A stretch of DNA of 64,000 bases, taken from Chalara sp. BL73. Lineage: Eukaryota; Ascomycota; Leotiomycetes; Helotiales. The notes below the pieces were generated by a model, which saw only the letters and a list, made by a program, of their open reading frames with translations, searched no databases and was not told the origin of the DNA. The stretch covers positions 372,001 to 436,000 of the forward strand of contig CAKJVC010000066.1 in NCBI GenBank assembly GCA_918026815.1, given 5' to 3'. This document shows, piece after piece, positions 47,803 through 59,257 of the stretch. Both the position numbers and the translations under genes were made by a program. Position 1 is the first letter of the stretch; every line of letters begins with the position of its first letter.

Positions 47803-48564
47803 GCGCAGTGAGCCATACGAGTGCTAAACACCTGTTTTCACAACAAGTTGCCTGTGGCATCCTCGCACGCAATGACCCGGCTCAGGTAAGCTTGCCAGCT
47901 GCAAACCCCGTCTGGTTGAAATCTTTGCTCAAAAACATGCTAATACGCTGCAATCACAGAAAATCCCTCATACCCATACCAACCAATCCCTATGCTTGAG
48001 ACAGGGTTGGAAGAACAACAGCAGGTATCCCGTGTCATTCTCGTTCAACATTGGGATAGCAAAGAAGCCGTAGAAACCTTTCAGACCATGCGTATAAAGA
48101 GGGGAGGGCAGGCTATTGGTCGTAGCAAGCATCATACATGACTTCACTTGAAGCGTACGAGGTCTGTTTCCAGTGCCGATAAGTTTTGGGTAGGACGACA
48201 GCAAGGCTAAGCCATAATCTGACTAGCGCCTCGTGCATCTTTGAAAGTCGTTGATCTCGAGTCCCCGGAAGAGGGGATCCTGAAGAAAGTACCACTATTA
48301 GTGTATAAATTAGTTCCGACCCTTTGATTCTCTAGCAGCTAATAAATCTTTTGAGTTGAAATAGTCTTCAAAAGTAAACGTGTCTTGTTTCGGTTTAGGA
48401 AAGCAATTGCCATTTCCACTAAAACAAAGGCGCCGCGAAGCTGCATTGCAGATGTAACTTCCATCCCAGATAACCATGCTAAAACCAGCGTAAAGCTCGT
48501 GGCACGTGTCGCATTATCTACATTTCAAGTCCTCCTCCGCCTACTTTCTCCTCATCTAGAGCCT
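47803..48564. other. Convergent intergenic region
   Basis: 762 bases between the 3' ends of the caspase-fold gene and LEU1. No gene seen. Confidence 0.5.
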
Positions 48565-51024
48565 CTACCACTCAAGTGGTTCCTTAATTTCCTGCCCGCG
48601 ATTCGTAATCGGGACTGGGACAGCTTTTGCAGCCAATCTTCCGCTCTTATCTCTCCTCAGGTATGCCCTGCCATCCAACCACGGGGTCTCGCGGGTCATC
48701 TTGTCCTCAAACTTCTTAATCTTATCTTCCATCTGCATCGTCAAGCCAATATCATCTAATCCATTAACCAAACAATGTTTCCTGAATTCTTCAACCTCGA
48801 ACCCGCAGATCTTCTTTCCCGACGCATCGTTGATGCTTTGGTTGGGGAGATCGACTTCGATTTCGCGGTTGGCGCGGGCTTCGGTTGCGATAATGTCGAG
48901 ATCAGATTTGTTTTTGATGATGATGGGAAGCATGCCGTTTTTGAAGGTATTGTTGAAGAAGATGTCTGCATATGAGGGTGCAATAACGCATTTAATTCCA
49001 AAATCGAGGAGAGCCCATGGTGCGTGTTCTCTTGAGCTGCCGCATCCGAAGTTCTCTCCAGTGACGACGAGGATCTTAGATTTCCGATATTGGTCTTGGT
49101 TGAGGACAAATTCTGGCTTCTCGGAGCCGTCCGGGTTAAAGCGGAGCTCGTAGAATAGGGCGGAGCCAAGTCCAGTACGCTTAATGGTCTTGAGAAATTG
49201 TTTGGGGATGATGGCGTCGGTATCGACATTGGCACGGTTTAATGGTGCCGCAATACCTTTGAGAACTGTGAATTTAGGAAGCCCAGCGGAGGACTGCGCT
49301 GCAACGGTGTTTGTATTTGGTCCGCTGTCTTCTGGTTGATCGGCAATGATATCGCGCTCATCATCGTCGGTCTCAACCCGTTCATCAATATAAGGTTTAA
49401 CTTGCATTGGCTTCGGTGATGCTTTCCGAGGTGTGACGTTGTTCTCAACGAGTTTCCGGACATCCGTAAGCTTTCCACCGATGGCGGCAGCAGCAGCCAT
49501 GACTGGGGACATCAAATGTGTCCGACCACCAGCTCCTTGCCGTCCCTCAAAATTCCGGTTGCTGGTGCTGGCGCATCGCTCTTTTGGTGATAGGATGTCA
49601 GGATTCATGCCAAGACACATGCTGCAACCAGCTTCTCTCCACTCAAAACCAGCATCAAGGAAGACCTGGTCAAGACCCTCAGCTTCCGCTTGATCCTTCA
49701 CAAGACCAGAGCCTGGAACAATCATAGCACGCATGATATTCGGAGCCACTTTCCTGCCCTTCACAACCTGTGCTGCAGCTCTCAGATCCTCAATTCTGGC
49801 ATTCGTGCAAGAACCGATGAACACCTTGTCAACGGGAATCTCCTCCATAGGCGTACCAGCAGTCAAACCCATGTACTCCAACATCCTCCGACCAGCTCTC
49901 TTCTTTTCCTCTGTTGCAAACGTCTCCGGATCCGGTACCTTGCCCGTGATGGAAATCACATCCTCAGGGCTTGTTCCCCACGTAATCGTTGGCGGGACAT
50001 CTTTGGCATCAATGAAAACATCGATGTCATACTTTGCATTGGGATCACTCTTGAGGCTCTTCCAATACTTGATCGCGCGATTCCATTCCTCAGAGCCCAC
50101 CTTTGGTGCTAACGGCCGACCCTCAAGATACTTGAATGTAACCTCATCCGGTGCAACCATACCAGCTCTGGCACCAGCCTCGATACTCATATTACAGATC
50201 GACATGCGTGCCTCCATACTCAAACCCTCAATTGCAGAGCCGCAGAACTCAATGACCGCGCCGGTTCCACCCGCTGTACCAATTTTTCCAATCGCATAAA
50301 GAATGATGTCCTTTGAGCTCACCCCAGGCGCAAGATCTCCATCCACCTTAATCCGCATGTTCTTGCTGCGCTTCGTGATGATCGTCTGCGTAGCGAGAAC
50401 ATGCTCGACCTCGCTCGTGCCAATACCGAAGGCTAGAGCTCCGAAAGCACCATGTGTGGAGGTATGCGAGTCACCGCAGACGACGGTGGTGCCCGGGAGA
50501 GTGAAGCCTTGTTCAGGACCGATGATGTGCACGATCCCCTGACGCTTGTCGCCAAGGCCGAAGTATGTGATACCAAAGTCTTTGACATTGTCCTCGAGGG
50601 TCATGCATTGCAGCTTGGAATCCTCTTCCTCGACAAAGGTCTCGATATTCTTCATGGATTTGCGGGAGGAAGTTGGCACATTCTGCGGACATCATTAGCC
50701 TTCTTCTCTCCACGCAATAAACCATTTCCTGTCGGTATCCCAATTCCCTCAATGAGTTAAAACTTACATGATCGGTAGTGGCAAGCGTGCAATCCGGCCG
50801 CCTCACTTTTCGTCCTGCATTCTTCAATCCCTCGAAAGCTTGCTATGGGCATCAGTTAGCGACTTCCATCCTTCCTGAGCACAAAAAAGACTTACAGGAC
50901 TTGTAACCTCATGCACAAGATGCCGATCAATATACAGCAAAATCGTGCCATCGAGTCGCTCATCTACGATGTGGTCCTGGAAGACCTTATCGTAGAGCGT
51001 TTGAGGCCCGTCGACTGCCGGCAT
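48565..51024 (-). CDS. LEU1: 3-isopropylmalate dehydratase (isopropylmalate isomerase)
   Basis: Three exons, 51024-50896, 50842-50768, 50682-48565, 773 residues, close to yeast LEU1. Introns 50895-50843 (GTAAGT...CATAG) and 50767-50683 (GTAAGT...CCGCAG) give [20 protein letters not shown] and TDHNVPTSS in frame. The start at 51024 yields [18 protein letters not shown]. The aconitase fold carries the 4Fe-4S ligands Cys360 (GSCTNAR), Cys421 and Cys424 ([11 protein letters not shown]), and the substrate loops [12 protein letters not shown] and [11 protein letters not shown] linker near 485-530 leads to the small swivel domain ([28 protein letters not shown]), which bacteria encode as LeuD. Fungi fuse the two. 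It interconverts 2- and 3-isopropylmalate in leucine synthesis, in the cytosol. Confidence 0.96.
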
Positions 51025-51730
51025 TTCGACTACCACTTCCCTTTTTCCTCTCTGTCAATCAAGTTACCCTCAACTGATCGTTTCAATTCCCAAGCCGCCG
51101 AGATTAATAAAGGAAATTCCTCCGAGCAACCAATTTCACAACAAAATAGAATTAATCCTCAATTGAAAGGTAGAAGATATGTAAACGACTCTTTTCCTGG
51201 AATGCGATATGCGGGGTGAAATATTTATGCCTCTCCCACTCGTAGACGGACCAAGCGACATCGGAGAGCTCCAAATCAACTCTTTATGATTGGTCAATCT
51301 GTTCAACGGGTGGCGGGGAGGGGAAGTCTTGGCTGGAGTCAAGTATCCACTGCCGCTTGTACGAATAAGGCAAGCGGTCTTCCGATCTGAAAAGGGGGCA
51401 AAGCGAATTGGGTAATTTGAAAACAATCACCATTTCACTTCATACAGAATAAAAAATGAATATTACAATCTCCCTACTGCTCCTGCGAAGCACTCGCACA
51501 TACTATTCTTTGCATAAAATCCTCTCCCCATCTATTCATCACAGCAGCCTGTCCACTTTTGCGCTCTTCCATTGACCCCCTAAATCAGGAGAGAGCACAC
51601 CCCGATTTCGGACCATCCTTCGAGGGCCCTTGCATTACCAACCATTCGCTTCCCCATGACAAAGACGTCTTCTCTCCTATCCATCAATAAGCGTAATCTA
51701 ACATATGCCAAGGCCTACCCCGACTTCCCC
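51025..51730. promoter_or_regulatory. LEU1 upstream region
   Basis: 706 bases between the LEU1 start and the 3' end of the next minus-strand gene. It must hold the LEU1 promoter. I looked for a Leu3-type CCGGNNCCGG site and did not see a perfect one. Confidence 0.4.
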
Positions 51731-54562
51731 TCAAAAGTTGGTTAAGAGCCGCATGAACCGGACGCCCATCCCAATCGTGCGACCACAAACCGTGATTGCG
51801 AGAAAGAGGACGACGGTGAGAACAGCCGCCATAATCAGAATACTTGCATCTTGCCAAGTGGCTTCATTCTGCTCCCATCGTTTTCTCACCGCTGAGTCAG
51901 GATCAAATACCGGCTCAACAAACCACCACGCTGTGTGGAAGATACGAAGAATGGCCTGTCCACAAGACACCTGTGGGCGGTGGTCCGGCTTCGGCGGCTC
52001 TTCAACAGAAGCAGGAAGAGCTTCAATAGTGACTTTCCTTGTTTTCTTGGGAAACGGATGCCAAACAATATATCTGTCCTCCACGCCATACTTAGTGCCT
52101 ACGGCACCATCCCCAGCCACAATCAGCCTCCTTTCATATGTGAAATTCTCTTCCTTGCCCTCATGCTGCTTCACTCTGGAATGACCGGCGATGCCTTCTG
52201 CGCCTGCTGGAGGTGCCTTCACTGGGATTGGTAATTCTTTCATCCGGTCCTCTGCTTTCGCCACCGCTGCGTGCTGAGCTGCGAGAAGTGCCACATTCTG
52301 TGCCACAGCCGCTAGATCCTCTGCTTTCTGAGGGGACATAAATATGGATGTGGGTATGCTCTCCATGGGAGCCCCTCTGACGGGTGAATCGTTCCGACAT
52401 AAACTTGCGGTTCTCTCCTTTGTCTCTCTGAGAAGGTGCTCCGATAATATAGCGGTGTCTAGATATGCTCGTTGACTTGGGACATGGGACGTGACTCTCT
52501 GCGTACTGCTCGGTTTCTCTTTCCTCGGGGAATTTGTTTTCGGAAAGGAACTGCTTCGCAATGGGATCATTCTTGTCTTCCGCTGTAGAGAGGGTCGCGT
52601 AACTTGACCCTCGTTCGTGATATCGCTCGTACCGTCTAACTGCCCCAAGTGGCGCTGATGGCGATTGCATCCAGTAGTGATGGTGGTGGGTGTGATGGAT
52701 AGGTGGCTGGTTTGCTCTGTCAGGGGTGGATCTTGCAGATGCGAGATTGGCACAGGGGCTTCCTTTATATGAAGTCTCAGCGGGGACTCGTGTCGGAGCA
52801 CTGTCTTTATGGGGCCCTTTTGATCCTGGAAGCTCGAATGGTCTAGGACCTTCGGGTTTGAGGTTAGGTGTGGCTCCCACCCTAACTGATTTTCTATGGA
52901 AGTTTGCGTTTGTGCTAGGGGGTTCATAGGAATTCTTGCCGTGGCTGGGTCTCTGAGAGATATCGGCGGAAAGTTCTCTATGGATAAAGGGTGGCGTGTG
53001 ATGCTTGAAGACAGGTTTTGATCCGATAGATGGAGAATCGGGGCTTGATTCGTCGATATCGATTGGTATAGAATCGCTGTATTCCTGTCTTCTCCCAGGC
53101 TTTGGCCTAAAAAATTATTCGAATGGGGGAATGTATTTCGGTCTGGTATTATGGATGCGGCTGACTTATCTACCGCCTGCTTTCCCTCATGCTGGACGGT
53201 AGTATCTGTAGTGGAGACATCTCTAGTTGGAGGAGCAGCGATTGAAATATTATCAGACCCTGCTGCAGCAGGTTGTTTCAGAAGGCCGGAAGCTGAAACT
53301 CTTTCAAAATACGATTGCGATTCTGTCGGTAGTGCAACGCTTTGCTCCCTTTCTGGAGTGAATGATGCAATATTCCTGAGAGATGAGACCTGTGCCGGGG
53401 GAAGGGCATGAAGCGGAGTGCCTGGTGGTGAATAAACTGGTTTACGAGGTATTGATAGTGTACTGTGAGGATCCGTTAAAGTGCTTGATATCTTCAGATC
53501 TACAAAGCAATCCTTCGCCTCAATTCTCCTCGCCTCGATATATGGGTTTGGATCAAAATAAGTGGGCATTGGGAACAGACGGTCGTCGTCATTAGGACCT
53601 GACTCTTATTTCTAATTAAACTCCACACTATGAAGTTGCTGAGGGGGCTAACTGACCATGGTGGGGAGTCCCAACCGTTGACTGGATAATGGGACTTAGG
53701 TCTGGTTCCGCAACACTGCTCCAGCCATTATCCCCTAAGTACATTAGTCCAAAGATATAACTTCGTATATCAAGTATCGTAATGAGGCTCACCTAACTTC
53801 CATCTCCCATGCCTCCTTCGTCTCAATCTCTGTTCCTCCTTCTTATGCTCAGCCCTCTCAGCCCTCCTCTTCTCTCTAGCAGCTTGCTGCTGAAGATGCT
53901 CCTCCCTCAATCTAGTCTGCGCTTCTTCATACAATCTCTTCTGCTCTATCACATTTCTAGCCTCTTGCTCCAATCGTCTCTTGGTCTCCCCGCTCATCTG
54001 GCTAGGTTCGCTGCTGCTTGCACTGGGATCCCAAAATCCAGTCCTAGGGTTCGCTCCTTGGACGCCCAGGAAATCGCCGCTCTCCCGTAGACTCCTTCGA
54101 TTTTGTCTTCGCACCTTCTTATCCTCGAACATCTTCTGAGTCTTGGACGAGTCTTCTTCTGGCGCTAGCCTCTGGACAAGGGCAGTGTCTGCTTCTTGTC
54201 CTGTAACAGACCTTGACCGTTCAGGGTTCTGCTGCTTCTTTTTGAAGCTCAGAATGCGTCGCCCAAAAACTGTTCGCCCAACACTATCTCCGAAGCCTCC
54301 CTCTCCCAATTGTATGGTATGTGTGACACGCTGCTTACTTTCTGTGGAAACAACCACGTTCTATAGCTTTGAATCAGCAAAGTTAAGCTATACTCCTACT
54401 GGGGATATCAAATTGGCATAGGACATTCCATACCTCAGGTCGAAGTGTCCCACCTCTTTCCTCTCGATTCGAAGGCCGAATGCGAGCGACTAATTCGCCA
54501 AATGATGCAGATCGGCGCTTCGGCCTAGCCTGAGTATCTAATACTGCTGGGGGTCTCGACAT
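51731..54562 (-). CDS. Conserved protein of unknown function with C-terminal membrane helix
   Basis: Read as one four-exon gene: 54562-54434, 54360-53793, 53734-53657, 53598-51731, 880 residues. Introns 54433-54361 (GTATGG...CTATAG), 53792-53735 (GTGAGC...CTTAG) and 53656-53599 (GTCAGT...GTCAG) all keep phase; the last joins GTPHHG to PNDDDRLFPMPTYFDPNPYI. The alternative is two genes, with a stop at 53628 and a second ATG at 53569. The N-terminal 240 residues contain SVGRTVFGRRILSFKKKQ and a strongly charged coil rich in Arg/Glu. The long middle is Ser/Pro-rich. The end has a conserved-looking block (ENFTYERRLIVAGDGAVGTK, YIVWHPFPKKTRKVTIEALP), a Trp-rich helix (IFHTAWWFVEPVF) and one membrane helix (ILIMAAVLTVVLFLAITVCG) near the terminus. 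I do not recognise a family. Confidence 0.6.
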
Positions 54563-54942
54563 GTTGTGTATAGTTAAGAGTATTATGATTGAGAAATAGC
54601 TGTCAGAAGAGGGATTATTGAAATAATTGCATGGTATTGCCCTAGAGGAAGGTGCAGCGTCCTCTAGGGAATCACTCGCCGCAACTAACATCAGAAATGG
54701 GAGGAACGACGGATAAATGTTTCATTGAGAATATCAGTCCCACGTGCTGTTTGTTGAATGAAAAGCGGCTAGCAAATAACGCAGTGTTAAACAACTCGTC
54801 GGGTGGCCCGAAATACGACGTGTACAGAACTCTGAAAGACCCACAGATGGGTATCAAAATCGATGCTTCATTACTATGGTACATGGAGTACACGGGAAAC
54901 TCTAACAAAAGTCTTTTAGTGCTCAAGTGCCTTGGATATCCA
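54563..54942. other. Intergenic region
   Basis: 380 bases between the 880-residue gene's start and the NUR1 stop. Open frames on both strands here share no domain and are treated as chance. Confidence 0.5.
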
Positions 54943-56397
54943 TTAGAACCTCGACGGTCTTGGGCTCTCATGCCTATTCAGCTTCCTTATTCCAAATAAA
55001 CTTGGATCACTGCTCCGCCTTACATCATCGGCGTCCGGGAATGGTCTCCTTCCTAATCCGAGCTGGGGGGCTTCGCTTTGCCGTTTTATAGGGCTCTTGC
55101 TTCTTTCCCTACCATCCTGGATCTCCCTGCGTGCCATATCGTAAGAGTTCTTTGGCAGGTCGCGATTACCGATATCATACATACTCGTAGCTTTCTTGAG
55201 CGGCGAGTTCGCATGCGAGTATATGCCTAAGCTACCACCGTCGCCTGTACTTGTTCCTGTCGAGATACTTGTATTTTGGCGAAATTGAGGTTGCCGAATT
55301 GCGGTTCGTGGGGCGATGCCCGTAAACGGCGTTGGTTCTCTCGAGTTGTATGCAGAAGGTGTGTACATTCCATTTGGAGCTGGAGATAGAGCTCTTTGCG
55401 TGATATTGGCTACATTGTCCGGGTCGATATGTTTTGCATAGTTTGGGTTGGGGTTAATGCGGAATTCTCGCTTGATGATGGTGGTTGGTGTATATGTGTT
55501 GACTTCTTCAACGACATGAGACTTGATCTCAGATACAGGTGCCGAATATTGAGTGGCCACATCACGGACGAGTGGATTGAGTCGAGGATGGACGAATTTG
55601 ATATCGTACTCGCTCATCACTTCTTTATGAATGAGAGCAGAATCTTTCTCCTGTTGGGAGAAATTTGATTGAAGGAAATAAAGTTGCGAAGACATTAGCA
55701 ACTGCAGAAGGATCGTGGTGAAGACAGTGATACTTGGTCGAGGGTCCGACGGCACCGTAGGTAGAAATAGCCAGTATATAAGGACGTGGCCTGGGCTGAA
55801 AAAGCAGAACAAGCGTAGGCAGATGGGTATTGGATCCCAGACGGCCAGCTCCCACACATCTCGAGTAGGATCTGGATGTGTCCTGGATTCCACACTCGTA
55901 TCTCCAAGTATGCTGGTGAGGAATCGTAAAGGTGAAGAAACAGGAGAGGAATCAACGCGCACTCTCTGTGCTGAAGGAGTGTAGGGTGTCGCATCGACAG
56001 AGCTTTCGAATAATCGGTAATGTCGTTTCCGCCAGAAGGTATATACGGTATTTGCGATAGAAAAGTATGTCAAAATATGCACAATAAATGAGGCCTATTC
56101 ACCATCAGTAGCAGTTACAAGTGAAAGAATAGAAGTATATACCATATAGCTCAACCACCCCGAGCCGGAGCTCATATCCCCAAAAACATCATCTCCCCCA
56201 GCACTCCCGCCCCGTCCGCTATTACTTTTCGCAATCAAGAACACTACATGCAGCCCCAGCGCAAGCGGCATGCCGAACTGCTTCCCATCCCAATCCGTCG
56301 TCTCCAGCTCCTCAGACAGCCATAGCAGAAAGTCTCCGGGATTCAAGTAATCCTTGATACGCTCCAGCAGCGGTTTTCTGCGCACGAGTCTCGGCAT
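54943..56397 (-). CDS. NUR1: Nuclear rim protein 1 (NUR1/Mug154 family)
   Basis: Two exons, 56397-56143 and 56094-54943, 468 residues. The intron (56142-56095, GTATAT...GAATAG) joins SGWLSYM to ASFIVHILTYFSIANTVYTF. Family marks: MPRLVRRKPLLERIKDYLNP with DFLLWLSEELET at the start, then FWRKRHYRLFESSVDATPYT, and DVWELAVWDPIPICLRLFCF ahead of GHVLIYWLFLP. About five hydrophobic segments follow one another through residue ~240, then a soluble Ser/Arg-rich tail. In yeast NUR1 sits in the inner nuclear membrane with Heh1/Lem2 and tethers rDNA and silent chromatin to the nuclear rim. It shares a short promoter with the vacuolar ATPase subunit F gene. Confidence 0.87.
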
Positions 56398-56676
56398 GGT
56401 GGGGAAGGCTAACCAAGTGCCTTTTCTCTCATCGTCGGGCTATTTGCCGCAATAGCCAGGATCGGCCGCCAGATAGAAAGACAGGCGTTCGGAAAGTTGT
56501 GAATAGGGAAGTACTTATTCTTTGTTTACACGATGTCAGAATTGGGGCTTTGGTTGCAGGGGTGTTGCTAGCGCGGATGGATTTAGTGGGGTGCCTGCGT
56601 GAGCCGCCTGAGCTCCTCGACAGCTAGGTAGAGAGCTTGAATATAATAACACTTCGTAACCAAGCATATCATCACT
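56398..56676. promoter_or_regulatory. Bidirectional promoter of NUR1 and vacuolar ATPase subunit F
   Basis: Only 279 bases separate two divergent start codons, so the two transcription units must share this space. No specific site assigned. Confidence 0.6.
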
Positions 56677-57208
56677 ATGGCAGCTCCACCGTCCGCCTAT
56701 AAGGATAGGCAATTCCTGGCGGTGATTGGAGATGAGGCAAGGATAGTCGCTGCGCTCAATTCAGCGTCGTACTAACCTCGCAAACAGGATTCAGTTACCG
56801 GGCTGCTATTAGCAGGAATCGGAGTATGTCCCTTTCCACCTATAATGCGATGCGGCATATGCTCATACTCAAATAGCACGTCACGGCGCCGCCAGACAAC
56901 CAGAAGAACTTCTTGGTAGTGGACAGCAAGACAGACAACGCGGCGATCGAGGAAGCCTTCGAGAATTTCACAAGTCAGAGGAAGGATATTGGGATTCTGT
57001 TGATCAATCAACACGTACGGTTCATTACATAGCTGTATGAAAGAGGTGGATATTAACATGAAAGCAGATTGCTGAGCGGATACGTCACCGAGTCGACTCA
57101 TATACTGCCGCTTTCCCAGCGCTTCTTGAGATCCCTAGCAAGGACCATCCATACGATCCTGAGAAGGATAGCGTGCTGAGAAGAGTACGAAGGCTTTTTG
57201 GAGAGTAG
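56677..57208 (+). CDS. VMA7: V-type proton ATPase subunit F
   Basis: Four exons, 56677-56736, 56788-56823, 56877-57014, 57068-57208, 124 residues, the normal size. Sequence: [80 protein letters not shown], ending RRVRRLFGE. The first intron (56737-56787) begins GCAAGG and ends AACAG: a GC-AG intron. The family invariably reads IGDEDSVTG across this point. A GT donor at 56746 would insert three residues (ARI) into the most conserved stretch. Introns 2 (56824-56876) and 3 (57015-57067) are GT-AG. Subunit F is part of the V1 central stalk, coupling ATP hydrolysis to proton pumping at the vacuole. Confidence 0.93.
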
Positions 57209-57684
57209 GCTGGATGTTGTGCTGGGAGTATTGATCGGAAGTGGCGTTATTTTGGCATGGGTCTACAACCAGATATCGAAGCACGTTCATATTACAACGG
57301 TCATTGAAGAACGAAACCCGTAAGAAATAGAACATTGGACACAAGTCGCCGCAAGATCTAAAACTCGCAACTGGTGAAGTGCGCTGCATGCTAAAACCTG
57401 GGACGATTTCTAGGATGTCATAATGAAATATGATTTGTATAAATGATGAGCCAACCAGAACAAGCACTAAACGCAATGGTCCTGTATATGTGCATGTGTA
57501 CGAACAATCATACTAATTACAATGCCGCCTTGGATTGAAAAACTCCATGAACTAAGGTATCTGCTCCGCAGCCAACAAATGCATCGAAAAGAACCCAGCG
57601 GTCATGAATTACGTTATGAACATTGGCAATTATGCTCGCTCCACCACTCATGCTCCTCCCTCGTCTCCATCGACATAGGACGAT
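57209..57684. other. Convergent intergenic region
   Basis: 476 bases between the VMA7 and NPC2 3' ends. No gene seen. Confidence 0.5.
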
Positions 57685-58380
57685 CTAAGTAAAAGTAACC
57701 GTAGCTTCCAAGCAAAGAATCTTCTTGCTCTCCGGGCGTTTCGTATACGCATCAGCAAAGACGGTATATGTTCCCTGTTCAACCAGTATTAGCAACCTGC
57801 CCCGTTCCCATATCACATCCTGTTTAACAGAAATGAGAGAAATGAGAAGGAACAAAACGTACCGGAGGGATCTCCTTGGGCAGCTCAACATCCTTCCTAA
57901 TAATCGTCTCGCCCTTCTTGATCGGACACTCCAAATCGACATTCGAGACCTGCTCGCATAGATCCGCCTCCGTGTTCACCAGCCTAATCAGCCCGTACTT
58001 GACCTGCAGCACCACGTAAGCGCCGGCATCGATCTCTTCCTTCAACGTGCCGGCGGCTTCGATGGTGAGCGTTGTTCCCCTGTTCGCCGTCCGCGATTAG
58101 CTACGCTAGCATAAGATGGATAGATAGATCGATAGCTAAATGAGACGATCACACGAAGGGCAAAAACGTACTTGACGGGTGGGTTTGGGGTCAGGTTGAC
58201 CTTCTCGAGAACCAGCAGATCGTCATCGTGATCCTTCTTGCAGAACTTCAGCGGGTTGTTGCCCGGCACGGCTTCACCGTCACCCAGCGCTTTCTGGGTG
58301 CTGCCAAAGCGGAAGCTCAACCCGTCTGCAGCGACCAGGGGGCTGAGGAGCAGCGGAAGTATGCTCGCGGAGAACTTCAT
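57685..58380 (-). CDS. NPC2: NPC2-type phosphatidylglycerol/phosphatidylinositol transfer protein
   Basis: Three exons, 58380-58172, 58079-57863, 57774-57685, 171 residues. Introns 58171-58080 (GTACGT...AACAG) and 57862-57775 (GTACGT...AACAG) are in phase and give NPPVKGTTLTIEAAGTLKEE and EIPPGTYTVFADAY. A signal peptide (MKFSASILPLLLSPLVAA) precedes the ML-domain beta sandwich: PGNNPLKFC, DDLLVLEKVNLTPNPP, the YVVLQVKYGLIRLV strand, CEQVSNVDLECPI, and KKILCLEATVTFT at the end. Four cysteines of the conserved disulfides are visible in mature sequence (FC, LCEQ, ECP, LCLE). NPC2 carries sterols or phospholipids in the vacuole or secretory lumen. Length matches the fungal family. Confidence 0.94.
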
Positions 58381-59257
58381 GGTTTGTGGTGATCGGTGGG
58401 TGGAGGGTGGGATGAGGTTGTTGGGTGAAGTTGGGGAAGTGAGGTCTGGAGCTTGGGGGGCGACGGGTAGCGATAGCTGAAAGTGGCGGGGACTGAGGCT
58501 AACGATACAGGGCTGGGCTGCCGGATGACGTTTTTAGGTCAGAAGATGTGTTTGAAGTGCACACACGAGATAAGTATGGGCGTGCTGGTAATACATGTAC
58601 AATCACTCAAAATATTTCAATTCCAAAAGCATTTCATACTTATCAATCACCTCCCATCTATTCTCCACTTCTATTGTGTTCACCCTCTCATCACGTGGAG
58701 ATTTGCCCAACAACTGCTAGTGCCACAACAGCCTCTTGTCCATCATTCCATACATCACTTTGACTCCTCTTCCCTTCTTTTCATGTTTATACACCCTTGT
58801 TTTTTTAATTGTAGATAAAGATTGACGTGCTGGTAACACCAGCCACTCTAAACGCGGGGCACCGAGAAATAACAAATATGCTACAGCGTCTTCATCGAAG
58901 AATTTTCAACGGCGTTCTTGATTACAAGACATGTTCCATTGAGACGTAAGCTTTAACATGGCACTTTGAAGAATCAGATTTGCTAAAAGTGGTGGAAGCC
59001 CCCATCGACCAGCTAGACCATAGAGATGATATATTAATGTCCATATTTCAATCTTGATGCTATCTAAGCATATGATAATGTATCACAGCATCATAATTTC
59101 ATTCGGTGATACCTTTACCCTCCATGCTTTCCTTCTTTACCATCATTTCTCTACATTCAATAGCGAGACGCCTTCTAAATACATGCCGATAGGGACCAGT
59201 CTAAGCACTCTATATCATGTACAAAACCATCCGCCCATTCTGCAATGCATACTGTGG
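58381..59257. other. Intergenic region
   Basis: About 0.9 kb. Pyrimidine-rich around 58620-58800. No gene seen; the NPC2 promoter lies at its left end. Confidence 0.5.

Noticed and set aside
54652..54999. 115-codon plus frame and 99-codon minus frame between the 880-residue gene and NUR1
   Set aside because: They overlap each other and the genes' ends and show no domain; they look like chance open frames.
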